This document shows, in pieces, positions 1 to 9,679 of a stretch of 64,000 nt of DNA. Position 1 is the first letter of the stretch; every line of letters starts with the position of its first letter. The stretch lies in contig JAMFSL010000154.1 in the NCBI GenBank assembly GCA_026225275.1, forward strand, positions 1 to 64,000. The letters are read 5' to 3'. The DNA is from Puia dinghuensis (GTDB lineage: Bacteria > Bacteroidota > Bacteroidia > Chitinophagales > Chitinophagaceae). The translations under genes and the position numbers were made by a program. Under the pieces are notes generated by a model. That model did no database searches. It saw nothing but the letters and a program-made list of their open reading frames with translations, and had not been told where the DNA came from.

Positions 1-1324
1 CTGGGTGGTCTTTTCTTTCGCGGGTTGGATCTCCCGGGTCGGACGACTTCTGTGTTGGCTTCCACCTGCTTGTCAAAGACAGCCAGGGCGCGCGTTACCA
101 TCCTTTTGATGAACATGCCGATCAGAATACCTTTTGTAGACCAATAGGCAAAGGTGCGATTGATCTTGCGTAGATGTTTGACCATTCCCTTTTTCCTGTC
201 CTCTTTATATTCCTTGATCACCCGCTCCTCTATCGGGAAAGCTAATGCAGCACACATGGTCATCATCATAGCCTTGGCATAGATATCCTGCTTGACTGCC
301 GTTGCCGTTTTTCCGCTGAAGGCTTCGACCTGGACACGTGCCTTATACATTTTATATCCTTCCTCAATGCCCCATCTTATGCGGTATAGGTCACCTAATT
401 CTGCCGGTTTGTATTTTGCATTGTCGAGCAGCGAAGTACAGATTACCTGCTGCTCACCGTTGTCCCCCAATACCTTTACCAGCCTGCATTTCACTGTCTT
501 TCTGATCGAGGGGAACTGTTGCTTATATCTTTCGTAGTCGCCGTCGGGCACTTCGAGTGTAACCTCCATATCCTGCTTCCGGCTTTGCATGAATTTCTTT
601 ACCGGCAACCAATTCATGACCATGCGTACTACAAAATGAATAGCCTTCGATTGTAAGGCAGCGAATAGCGCCCTGCTCGGGTAACCGCGATCCAGCATCA
701 ATATATCTCCCTTGCCAATTTTCGATAGATGCTTCATCAGTAGATCCATTTCGCTTCCATCGGTCGGACCGGTTTGAACATCCAGCGTCAGGTAGTTCAC
801 CGGATCATAGAGCATCGATAGCAGGCACATACTTTTAGGCACATCCTTTTTCGTTCCCCTGCCCATGCCCCGAACACCAAATTCCTCCCGGATGCTCTCG
901 TGGTTGGGCAGGTTCAGAAAGGTCCCGTCCACGGCCAGCAGCTTATGACCGTGATAACCCAAGTAGTCGACCTGTTGGTAAAATCGCCGCCAGACCAAAT
1001 CATTGAGCTCCAGAAAAGCTTCCGGCGCCAGGTTCCGACGCGACTTGCTGAAGCCTCCTTTGGTGATCCTCCGGATGCTGAACTCCTCGTTTTCCGTTTC
1101 CCTGAAGAAGCTATCCATCTCCCGTTGTAAGCCCGTCTTACCCATCCTTAATATGCTGATTATCAAATGACCGAAGGGAAGCAGGCGGTTCCTGGTGAAG
1201 GCCCCCTCCTGGCCGTGTGTGTGACGGCCTTTGAATGCTTCGTTGTCATTGATATGGTAGTTTAGTTCGTTGGTTAAATCAATTCGGTAATCGTTTATTG
1301 GTTTGCGTCTTAAAGACAGCCCCT
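1..1324 (-). mobile_element. IS4-family (DDE) transposase, C-terminus cut by window edge
   Basis: Manual reverse-strand translation gives ...GRHTHGQEGAFTRNRLLPFGHLIISILRMGKTGLQREMDSFF...LLAVDGTFLNLP...ILMLDRGYPS...YRIRWGIEEGYKMYK..., with DDE motifs and an exact Y-(2)-R-(3)-E-(6)-K signature. Open through base 1, so absent from the ORF track. N-terminal limit uncertain. Confidence 0.88.
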
Positions 1325-1367
1325 TCTTATATATCTACAAATTACTTCATTATCAATACTCATCTCA

Positions 1368-1419
1368 CCGTGGAAACACCCTTTTTTGCCTTAAGTAAAC
1401 GACATGGGTGTTTTCACGG
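1368..1419. repeat. Inverted repeat ccgtggaaacaccc / gggtgttttcacgg beside the transposase 5' end
   Basis: 14-nt arms 1368-1381 and 1406-1419, 13/14 pairing plus one G-T wobble. Confidence 0.75.
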
Positions 1420-1448
1420 GGTACAGATCGTGTCCTTTCATCGAATTG

Positions 1449-2309
1449 CTATTTGTCTTGCACGACCGGGCGATTACTCGCAATAAACCCAAAAATAGCG
1501 TCCCGAAGAAGTTCCATAGTGTAATAGGAAGGATCATCTAAGATAGCCTGGATGAGCTCCCTGTCCGGACTCGCACAATAGTCTTTCGCCTGCTGCACAA
1601 GCGCTAACTGGATAAAATAAGCAATGATGGGGGGAACCCTTGGAATCGGTTGAGCAGTTTTTATCAATAAATGGTGTTTGGTTAGGGGCACAATAAAATC
1701 TGAACCGAATATATTACTCGTATCGCGCGCTATGAATGGCCGATCACTGCAAATAAAAACCCCTTTGGGATTGTATAAAATCCCCCAATCCCGAAAATTC
1801 TGCGCTTTCGATTTTTCAATGGAAATTGTTCCTGCCAAAGGCCGCATAAGACTAATTAAGTCCTTATCGTCAAGAACAGGCTCGGGCAAACCCGTCGATG
1901 CCTGCCGGAATGTTTGACTAAAAAGGTTCCTAACATTCGAAAGATCCACCGTTTTTTCAAATTGTGCATCTGCGGCAGGGTTTCGCCAAAACAGGTTCGA
2001 AAGAAAATGATAAAGGCCAGTCATCTCATGTACCGAGAGTTTGGGAACACCCTGATAGGCCTGTAATTTCTGAAAGATTCCCGCCATCCGATTGTCCACT
2101 ATTGAGTAGGCTCGTTCGGGAATATCGGTCATGGCTCCGTTCAAGCGCATGGAATTGCGATCTTTGACAAAAAAATGTGAACTGGGTGGCTGCAAATTTC
2201 TTTTGATCCGGTTTTTCGGCACACTGTAGACAGCAAACAGCCCCTGGGAATTAGTAAAGCCCTTCAAATAGAATTCTGGCAAATAATGATGTCGGCGGGA
2301 AATGTTCAT
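1449..2309 (-). CDS. DUF4238-family protein
   Basis: 286 aa; N-terminal RRHHYLPEFYLKGFT motif typical of DUF4238. Confidence 0.75.
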   Translation of the reverse strand: MNISRRHHYLPEFYLKGFTNSQGLFAVYSVPKNRIKRNLQPPSSHFFVKDRNSMRLNGAMTDIPERAYSIVDNRMAGIFQKLQAYQGVPKLSVHEMTGLYHFLSNLFWRNPAADAQFEKTVDLSNVRNLFSQTFRQASTGLPEPVLDDKDLISLMRPLAGTISIEKSKAQNFRDWGILYNPKGVFICSDRPFIARDTSNIFGSDFIVPLTKHHLLIKTAQPIPRVPPIIAYFIQLALVQQAKDYCASPDRELIQAILDDPSYYTMELLRDAIFGFIASNRPVVQDK

Positions 2310-2332
2310 TTAAAACTATTATCATGTGCTCG

Positions 2333-2617
2333 TCAAAATGGAAGAATCCGCCCGGACAATAACAGATATTCGTCCAGTGCCTTGCCCAATGATCGAACGA
2401 GTGCATCAGTCTCCGAAGTGCTTCGATCATATAGATCGTGCCATACATTTCCGCGCTTCACGAGCATAGGCGATTTGTTCGCAGGAAAATGACGGATATG
2501 ATATTCAATCTCGCCTGTCTGATGCATTCGCCATGAATCCAACGTAACGTCGAACACTTTTCCCTCGTACTCAAAGTCGGGAATGAAAAAACTGCCTGCC
2601 GGAGAACCTGATGTCAT
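2333..2617 (-). CDS. Small hypothetical protein
   Basis: 94 aa ORF just upstream of and co-directional with the DUF4238 gene. Confidence 0.45.
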   Translation of the reverse strand: MTSGSPAGSFFIPDFEYEGKVFDVTLDSWRMHQTGEIEYHIRHFPANKSPMLVKRGNVWHDLYDRSTSETDALVRSLGKALDEYLLLSGRILPF

Positions 2618-3030
2618 GGAAATATAGGTTTAATACTAACAAAGATAGTATTTTTGATAAGAATATTAGTTTGCTGTTATCCACAGACCAAATTCTTGTC
2701 GTCGGCCTGTTAAAAGGAAGAGTCGCTATGTTTTTTCTCTACTTATCGGTCATATTCCCGCTGGAACCGCAGCGACATCGTCCGAACTCCATACCGTGGT
2801 CATGCCGTAGGTTTGTTGAAGCGCAATCGTGAATTCCTCTGCGAAAGGACAATCTGTTCCGATGACAAGGTGGTGAGCAGTTGACATAGCGATCGTTCGG
2901 CTACAACCAAATCAACTGCAGTCACGCTTCATGCAAACCTTCCCGCCTTGTCTATGTGGAATCATTTACATAACTTCCCTTACTATAGGATAAGGTTTAA
3001 ACGGTTACTGGTTTTTGGTTATAGCAACGG

Positions 3031-3062
3031 CGGCTCCGGCAGGAACGTCGGAGCCGATTTTT
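3031..3062 (+). terminator. Rho-independent terminator-like hairpin
   Basis: CGGCTCCG-gcaggaacgt-CGGAGCCG followed by ATTTTT. Confidence 0.4.
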
Positions 3063-3308
3063 CTTCACCGCGGCACGCTTTCCTTTTTTTGCGGCCTCTA
3101 AAATCATACATTACCTTCCTCAAAAGCTCAACAATGGCATTTGTATATTCCACGAGATTTACCATGCAGGCGTTTGATCAGCCCAAACCGACCACCTATC
3201 CTATATAGAACATTTAATGATTCCTATGGCTTAAATTTTGTCAACCTATTCATGGATGCCCGCATGTGTCCCTATATAATATGGGACAGGAAAAATATAA
3301 AGGATTGA

Positions 3309-3674
3309 CTAGGGCTGGAATGTCGGTAAGTATGAAATGTAGCCGTTTGTATCAATTTTATCTATTGCAGAGTCCGAAAACTTATCCCACCAGATTCTAA
3401 ATGGGCCTGAGCCAGACGTAATTCTGTTCTTAGGAGCGGTTTCGTTATCGGGCACACGATAAAATGAAACCTTATAAGCGCCTCGTTGAAACATTATAGT
3501 ATCACCCTCCTTCAATTCAATCTTAGAGTTCGGTTGACCTATTGCGATTCCATTTTCATCTAGCGTAAATCTCGCCGAGAAGAAATTTTTATCATAAATG
3601 CTTCTGTAAAAGCCAGCTTTAGGTCTTTTTGAACTGCATCCAACCAATAACAAAATAAAAATTAGGTTTCTCAT
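3309..3674 (-). CDS. Small lipoprotein, unknown function
   Basis: 121 aa; MRNLIFILLLVGCSSK has a lipobox-like signal. Confidence 0.65.
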   Translation of the reverse strand: MRNLIFILLLVGCSSKRPKAGFYRSIYDKNFFSARFTLDENGIAIGQPNSKIELKEGDTIMFQRGAYKVSFYRVPDNETAPKNRITSGSGPFRIWWDKFSDSAIDKIDTNGYISYLPTFQP

Positions 3675-3751
3675 TTTTGCGTTTTATAAAACATGTTTTG
3701 GTTAGGTTTTGGTCTCATCAAAATCGGCGTTTTTAGGGCTGTAGCCACTTA

Positions 3752-4111
3752 CTATGCGGACAAAGAATCAATCTGGCTGGCATTGTTATACGTCATTCCT
3801 AACGTCAAGCGGGTCCGAGCACTGTAAGTCTCATCATTAATCTTCTCAACAACCAATGCCAAATCAGGCGCCTTGGTATCCATCAAGTACAAAGGAAGCA
3901 ACAGCTGTATTTTATTATCATAAAAGCCGCCACAATTTACGGGAATTAAATCGGTAAGCAAGTTCATCGCAATAACGTTGCAGGTGTTTGGGGCTTGTCT
4001 CGTCCCAATCCGAAATCCCATAAAAAAGTCTAACTTTGTGCGACAGGCTTTTCCTAACCGCTCAGGGTTGTTCTCCTGCAAAACCCGGCGATCAAATGGC
4101 GAACAGAACAC
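3752..4111 (-). pseudogene. Possible C-terminal fragment of a DUF3825-like protein
   Basis: KIQLLLPLYLMDTKAPDLALVVEK...RLTLGMTYNNA resembles the DUF3825 C-terminus; N-terminal part missing. Confidence 0.4.
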
Positions 4112-4212
4112 ATAACTAATTGAAATACAGCGTCGGTTCGAATCTCATCCCGCGCACAAGATACTGATCAGTTTTTTAACATGCGGAAATGATGTAGTGT
4201 CAAACCTTATTG

Positions 4213-4602
4213 CTAGTTTGTTAAGGAGGTTACGGAATGTAAAAGTTGAGATTTTGTAAAGGGCTTAGCCAGAAAGGCATCTATTCCTGCCTTATACGCC
4301 GCCTCCTTGCGCTCGCCACCCTGTGCAGAAAGCATTATAAGCTTGGTGCCTGGGTGCTTTGCCTTAAGGTCTACGGCATACATTATCCCAGTATCCTCAA
4401 AAAAATTATTTTCAATAACAACCAGCAAGGGTTGTTGCACTTTCAGGTACTCAGCGGCTTGCTTTTTGTCTTTTACATGAAAGATTTTAAACTCATTGCT
4501 ATTCAGCATTTTGCTTAGCAAAAGGCAAATTTCCCCGTGCTCTTCGATGCACAAAATCTCTTTATGTTTCGAAGGATTAGTGACTAGTATACCCATTTTC
4601 AC
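4213..4602 (-). CDS. Receiver-domain protein with atypical phospho-site
   Basis: 129 aa; IEEHGEICLLL...LLVVIENNF...IMLSAQ...GIDAFLAKPFTKSQLL aligns with the receiver at 9284-9679. Confidence 0.8.
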   Translation of the reverse strand: MKMGILVTNPSKHKEILCIEEHGEICLLLSKMLNSNEFKIFHVKDKKQAAEYLKVQQPLLVVIENNFFEDTGIMYAVDLKAKHPGTKLIMLSAQGGERKEAAYKAGIDAFLAKPFTKSQLLHSVTSLTN

Positions 4603-4718
4603 ATCGCTTTGTTCAATATTTCGTGCAATTCCCAGACCAGCACTTGAACAAAAATATTCCGGTATTTATTTCTACGAACTATGTCCTTCTCCCTTACTTG
4701 TCAACGACGTCAAATCAA

Positions 4719-5026
4719 TTAGGAGGAACTTTTCAGATTGCTATTTGCCCCGCCCGGATGGTTCGACTCAAACCCGTCGGTTGCCTTTCCTATAAAGTCG
4801 CTCAAATCTGTTTCTTTCATGGGGTCCAGGTGAACCCATCTACCATCCTTTCGCAAGATCTCTAAATCGGGTAAGACGCTTTTACCTTTTTCGTTTGGGC
4901 TTTGGAAATTACTAACTACGTAATAAGACTTTCCGTGATGGAAAGTTATTTCACCAGCGAGGCGTATGACAATTTTGATTTGTCTACTGGAAAATTAAAA
5001 TCTATTTTAAATTTTTCGGCTACCAT
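4719..5026 (-). pseudogene. Frameshifted paralogue of the 5305-5580 protein
   Basis: ATG at 5026 gives MVAEKFKIDFNFPVDKSKLSYASLVK*; the other frame continues GEITFHHGKSYYVVSNFQSPNEKGKSVLPDLEILRKDGRWVHLDPMKETDLSDFIGKATD...*. Confidence 0.75.
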
Positions 5027-5304
5027 TTGAGTATGATGTTTCCTAAGCACCATTGCTCAATGGTAAGCCATTCACCAGTCAAACGCCGTAATATAATAAA
5101 TCTATTTTATGTATAAGGCTTTAAACCCAAGTGTAATATCCACTTGCTACCTGTTTAGCCCTAGTAATTTTCCAGCTGGTAACTCGATTATAAAGGAAAA
5201 TCTTATAAAGGCACATTTATGACTATTCGGCATTAAGTCTGCCAATTTATCTTCCTATTTTCACGCGGCATATTTTTTGAAAACCCCCGTAAAAAGCATT
5301 CCGT

Positions 5305-5580
5305 ATGATTGTCTCCAATTATAGCATTGCTTTTAATTATCCACTGGAAACTTCTGGCCGGGTAGTTCCGCTTATAGCACAGGTGGAGAAACACCATTCC
5401 CAAACATATTATATTGTCAAAAACTTCAGAACTAACCCAGGTCAAAACCGTTCGATCATGTCGGACATTAAGATCAAAAAAGTTAATGGCCGCTGGGTAC
5501 ATTGTGATAGCGAAAAAGAAAGCAACCTTAGCATTGCAATTGGTAAGGCCATAATGATACAGGAAGCTGATGGCAAATAG
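5305..5580 (+). CDS. Small conserved hypothetical protein
   Basis: 91 aa; YYIVKNFRTNPGQNRSIMSDIKIKKVNGRWVHCDSEKESNLSIAIGKAI shares its pattern with the 4719-5026 pseudogene. Confidence 0.65.
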   Translation: MIVSNYSIAFNYPLETSGRVVPLIAQVEKHHSQTYYIVKNFRTNPGQNRSIMSDIKIKKVNGRWVHCDSEKESNLSIAIGKAIMIQEADGK

Positions 5581-5606
5581 GTAAAAAGAAGCCGGACTTA
5601 AATGTT

Positions 5607-5846
5607 TTATTCATACCGGAAAAATAGCTCAAATACGGCCCCTTCCCCGGGCACTCCATGCGCCTGGTTAAACCCGCCGTTGTTATCCATAATCCTGCGG
5701 CAGATCGCCAGCCCGATGCCCGTACCTGTGTACTTATCTGGGCCGTGCAGCCGTTCAAACATATCGAAGACCCTTTCTTGATGCTCAGGAGCAAAGCCAT
5801 CCATCCCGGCATCCCCTTTAAATTTTTCAATATCCCAGCATGACAC
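5607..5846 (-). pseudogene. Histidine-kinase HATPase C-terminal remnant
   Basis: GFAPEHQERVFDMFERLHGPDKYTGTGIGLAICRRIMDNNGG has the F- and G2-boxes; no N-box or HisKA upstream. Confidence 0.75.
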
Positions 5847-5972
5847 AGCCGGACGCGTACATCTATAGTTGGTACAATCAAATGAAAACCATTTTCAGCG
5901 GCCAAAAGGATTACAGATGTTTACTGCCATGTGCATGAAAAATTCGCTAAGGGCAGGCGATAAGCGATGGTC

Positions 5973-6377
5973 TCATTCATTTCCTGCAGGCAGCAACGTG
6001 GAGAAGAGCAATGAAATTTTGGCTTTCAATTCTCCGAAATGCCCGGGCTTAGTCAGAAAGGCATTGGCTCCGACGTCCTCGGGCTGGACACCCTGCTTGT
6101 CGAAACTCGAGGTCGAGTACATGACGATAGGGATTTTCTGGACATGCGCGACGGATTTTAATTCTCTCAGACAATCCCATCCGTTGATATGAGGCATATT
6201 GATGTCCAGGAAAATAATGTCGGGCATGGGAATCGCTTTTTCCTTTAATTTTTCAACCCCTTTATTGCCGTCATAAAAATGGGCCACAACGGCGTCTATT
6301 TCCAGTTCGCTAAGCGCATCGGAAAATAGTTCAGCATCTTCCTGGTCGTCGTCGATTAAAAGGATATGCTTGCTCAT
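5973..6377 (-). CDS. CheY-like response regulator (receiver only)
   Basis: 134 aa; ILLIDDDQED...DIIFLDINMPHINGWD...VMYSTS...FLTKP. Confidence 0.9.
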   Translation of the reverse strand: MSKHILLIDDDQEDAELFSDALSELEIDAVVAHFYDGNKGVEKLKEKAIPMPDIIFLDINMPHINGWDCLRELKSVAHVQKIPIVMYSTSSFDKQGVQPEDVGANAFLTKPGHFGELKAKISLLFSTLLPAGNE

Positions 6378-6382
6378 GGAAC

Positions 6383-9238
6383 TTAAATCAATTTAGAAAA
6401 GAGTTGATGTTTGGGTAAATAAATGACGAATCGCGCACCCTTGTCAATTTCTCCATACGCCTCGATAGATCCATGATGCCGCAGCGTGATCTTTTTGCAA
6501 AGTGCAAGCCCAAGACCCGTGCCTTCATAATGATCCTTTGTGTTCAGCCTGGTAAAGGTATTGAAAATCTTTTCTGCATCAACCTGCTGGAATCCAATTC
6601 CGTTGTCAGCAACCTCTATTTTATAAAAATGGGCATTGCGATGCAGCACAGGCTCGGCTGTAATAGTAATAAATGGAGGGCGGTCGGCGGCTGCGAACTT
6701 CAAAGCGTTTATGATCAGGTTATAGACCAGCTGGTACAGCAATATCGGCGAACCTTCGACGGTGGGTAGCTCGCTGTATTTAAGGGTGGCGCCTTTTTCG
6801 GTGATCAGCACTTCAAGGTCGTATTGTATATTGGAAATAATGGCGCCGATGGATACGTCTTCCATTTCTTGATCGCCGGCATTGACCCTGGAGTAATTCA
6901 GAATGCCTTCGATCATGGTCTGCATACGGTTAACGGAGTGGTTGATCTTCTGGAAAAAGGTGACGCTTTTGGGCGAATAGACATTGGCCGTGTCGATCTC
7001 CAGCCGGCTAAGAAAGGTTTGGATCTTCCGCAGCGGTTCCTTCAGATCATGGCTGGCAACATGGGCGAATTGCTGCAGGTCCTGGTTGGAGATGTGGAGA
7101 TTATCGTTCGATTGGGTAAGCTCTTCATTAGTGACGGCGAGTTCTTCGTTGGTAACAGCCAGCTCTTCGTTGGCGGTGGCGAGCTCTTCATTGGCAGCCT
7201 GCAATTCTTCATTGCTGGCATCCAGTTCTTCCGTGCGTTGCTGGATCTCCTGTTCCAGGGCAAGTTGTAGGTGCCGGTGGACGGTGATATCCTGGGCAGT
7301 ACCAATTAGTTTGGCCGGGTTTCCCTGCGTATCCAGCAGGACTTTACCCTGGGAATGGACGACTCTTTTCCGGCCGGTTTCCAGGCTGTTGATCGTAAAT
7401 TCTTCGTCGAAGATGCCGTCGGAGCCGGATGTCATGGCCTTTTGAATGGCATCGGCCACTCTTTGCCGGTCACCAGGTTCGATCAGGTCGAATACGGCAC
7501 TGATATCGTGTTTTTCCGGATCGATTCCATACCAGTCATAGAGCCGGCTGGAATAGGTCAGCTGGCTGGTGTTGGCGTCGATGGTCCAGGTGGCCAGTTC
7601 GGCGACTTCAATGGCCTCCTTTAAAAAAGCCTCGCTCTCTTCGATCTTTTTCTTGATTAGGATATCCTGCGTCACGTCAATGGTAACGTCGAGGATAGCA
7701 TAGACCTTGCCTTCATTGTCGACCAGGGGAATGTAGGAAAAATTGAAATAGTGTTCGGTCAGGATTCCGTCTTGAATGATATTGCCCGGCATACCGACTG
7801 CTTCATAGGCTTTCCCGCCGCGGTAGACGTTATCCAGGATCTGCATAAAGGGTTGGTCGATGAGCTCGGGCATAGCCTCCCGCAGGGGTTTACCTGTGAT
7901 TTCCCTTCCCTTGCCGGCAATATCAAGAAAAGCCTGGTTGGGGATTTCGACGACCAGGTCAGGCCCCGAAAACAGCGCGATAGCAGCCGGCGCGAAATCG
8001 ATAACGGCCTTAAGTTTGGCCGCGCTCGCCTCAACAGCCTTTCTGGCAAGCACTAGTTCGGTGACTTCGGTGGCGAGTACCAGGACGCCGGAAACTTCGC
8101 CACCGGTGCGCATTGGGGTATAGGCAAAATTAAAATACACGTCTTCCAGGCGGCCATTCCGTTCCAGACGCGCCAGAGTGCCATTGCCAAAGAAGGGTTG
8201 GCCGGTGTCGTACACCTCTTGTAAAAGGGACATGAAGACCTGATCCCTGATCTCGGGAAGAGCGTCAAGCAGGTCTTTGCCAATAATGTTTCTGGTTTTC
8301 CCCCATACCTGGAAAATGACATCGTTGCCGAGCTCGACAACCATGTCACGGCCACGCAGCAGGCCGATAGCCATGGGGGATTGTTCGACGATGTTCCTGA
8401 AACGTTCTTCGCTATGAATGGCGGCCTGTTGCTGTTTGACAAGCTCATCGATGTCCATACAAAACCCGGCGTAGCCGGCATAGCTGCCATCCTCACGATA
8501 ATAAGGATCACCGGCTGCCCGGCACCAGACGACGGCGCCATCTCCCTTTTTAATCCTGAACCGGGTATCGTAATGGGCGCGGGCTGTAACTGCGGTAAGG
8601 AAAGTTTCCGCACTTCGGGCGCGGTCTTCCTCAATGATGGCATTGGCCCATCCTGCGCCCAGCAGGTCATCATAAGCCATTCCCGTCCACTCAACCAGTG
8701 TATTATTGAGGTACGTGAGGCCGCCGGCTTCGTCGGATAGCCAGAGACCCGTAGGCGCGCTGCTGGTGACATGCCGGAAAAGAGCTTCCTGGTCCCGGAG
8801 TGTTTGCTCCGTCTTTTTGAATAAACTATGGGGATTTGTGATATCCTGAGCTATACCGCCGAAGCGGATGGCCTGACCATGTTCATCGAAATAGGCCCGG
8901 CCGCTGAAATGGACCCACCGAAGTTTTCCATCGCTGGCGCCGATAGTCCTGTAGCGCATATCATAGTATCCATCATTCTCACCGGCGAGCGCTTTTTGAA
9001 CGGCAGCGTTTACAGGTTCCAGGTCATCGGGGTGGATGTATCGGATGGCTTCCGTATAGGGAATATAGAGGTCTTTAGTAAGGCCAAAAAGTTCCTGGCA
9101 ACGCCCATCCCATTTAACGGTATTTGTCGGGAGGTCAACTTCCCAAAATCCGATATTAGCTGCCCGGATGGCAAAGTGCAACCTTTCTATTTCTTCGTTC
9201 TGTAAATGACCTTCTTGCTCTTCGCCGGGCTGAAACAT
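6383..9238 (-). CDS. Multi-PAS sensor histidine kinase
   Basis: 951 aa; repeated PAS/PAC segments, NEELxxx coiled coil, HVASHDLKEPLRKI H-box, HATPase motifs. Confidence 0.95.
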   Translation of the reverse strand: MFQPGEEQEGHLQNEEIERLHFAIRAANIGFWEVDLPTNTVKWDGRCQELFGLTKDLYIPYTEAIRYIHPDDLEPVNAAVQKALAGENDGYYDMRYRTIGASDGKLRWVHFSGRAYFDEHGQAIRFGGIAQDITNPHSLFKKTEQTLRDQEALFRHVTSSAPTGLWLSDEAGGLTYLNNTLVEWTGMAYDDLLGAGWANAIIEEDRARSAETFLTAVTARAHYDTRFRIKKGDGAVVWCRAAGDPYYREDGSYAGYAGFCMDIDELVKQQQAAIHSEERFRNIVEQSPMAIGLLRGRDMVVELGNDVIFQVWGKTRNIIGKDLLDALPEIRDQVFMSLLQEVYDTGQPFFGNGTLARLERNGRLEDVYFNFAYTPMRTGGEVSGVLVLATEVTELVLARKAVEASAAKLKAVIDFAPAAIALFSGPDLVVEIPNQAFLDIAGKGREITGKPLREAMPELIDQPFMQILDNVYRGGKAYEAVGMPGNIIQDGILTEHYFNFSYIPLVDNEGKVYAILDVTIDVTQDILIKKKIEESEAFLKEAIEVAELATWTIDANTSQLTYSSRLYDWYGIDPEKHDISAVFDLIEPGDRQRVADAIQKAMTSGSDGIFDEEFTINSLETGRKRVVHSQGKVLLDTQGNPAKLIGTAQDITVHRHLQLALEQEIQQRTEELDASNEELQAANEELATANEELAVTNEELAVTNEELTQSNDNLHISNQDLQQFAHVASHDLKEPLRKIQTFLSRLEIDTANVYSPKSVTFFQKINHSVNRMQTMIEGILNYSRVNAGDQEMEDVSIGAIISNIQYDLEVLITEKGATLKYSELPTVEGSPILLYQLVYNLIINALKFAAADRPPFITITAEPVLHRNAHFYKIEVADNGIGFQQVDAEKIFNTFTRLNTKDHYEGTGLGLALCKKITLRHHGSIEAYGEIDKGARFVIYLPKHQLFSKLI
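7119..7244 (-). repeat. In-frame 21-bp tandem repeats coding NEELxxx heptads
   Basis: Units start at 7119, 7140, 7161, 7182, 7203, 7224 (agctcttcattgg...). Confidence 0.85.
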
Positions 9239-9283
9239 TTGTTGTGGGATAAATGAAGGAATGATGCTACAATGTAAGCGAAT

Positions 9284-9679
9284 TTAGCTCATCAGCATGT
9301 TGACGGATGCCAGTAATTTTGCCTTGGTAAAGGGCTTGCTTAAAAATGCATCGGCACCTAGTTCCAGGGCAACGTCTGCTGCGGCCGCGTCCACCCCCGT
9401 GATGAGGATGACCTTTATCCAGGGATATTTTGTTTTCAGCTGAACCAGATAATCAAGACCAAAACCGTCCGGCAGGCGGTTATCGAGCACGATCAGGGCA
9501 GGTAGTCTTTGGTCAAGATAGGCTTCAGCTGCGGCGATGGTTTTTACATGCTCGACGCTAAGGCCTTCCTGGTCAAGGATGAGATTTAAAAGCAGGCACA
9601 TTTCACCTTCATCTTCTATGAGCAGAACATTCCTGTTGACGGTGCTGGCGCTGGCTGTGTGGTTAGTGTTGGCAGGCAT
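9284..9679 (-). CDS. CheY-like response regulator
   Basis: 131 aa; VLLIEDEGE...LIVLDNRLPDG...LITG...FLSKPF. Confidence 0.9.
   Translation of the reverse strand: MPANTNHTASASTVNRNVLLIEDEGEMCLLLNLILDQEGLSVEHVKTIAAAEAYLDQRLPALIVLDNRLPDGFGLDYLVQLKTKYPWIKVILITGVDAAAADVALELGADAFLSKPFTKAKLLASVNMLMS

Noticed and set aside
292-1130. Plus-strand ORFs 292-537 and 900-1130
   Set aside because: Antisense to the clearly coding IS4 transposase; no recognisable motifs.
3019-3165. 48-aa minus-strand basic ORF (MVNLVEYTNAIVELLRKVMYDFRGRKKRK...)
   Set aside because: Too short, no recognised family, and it contains the hairpin at 3031-3062.
6473-9205. Many plus-strand ORFs across the PAS kinase
   Set aside because: Shadow ORFs of the minus-strand kinase; composition mirrors its coding frame.
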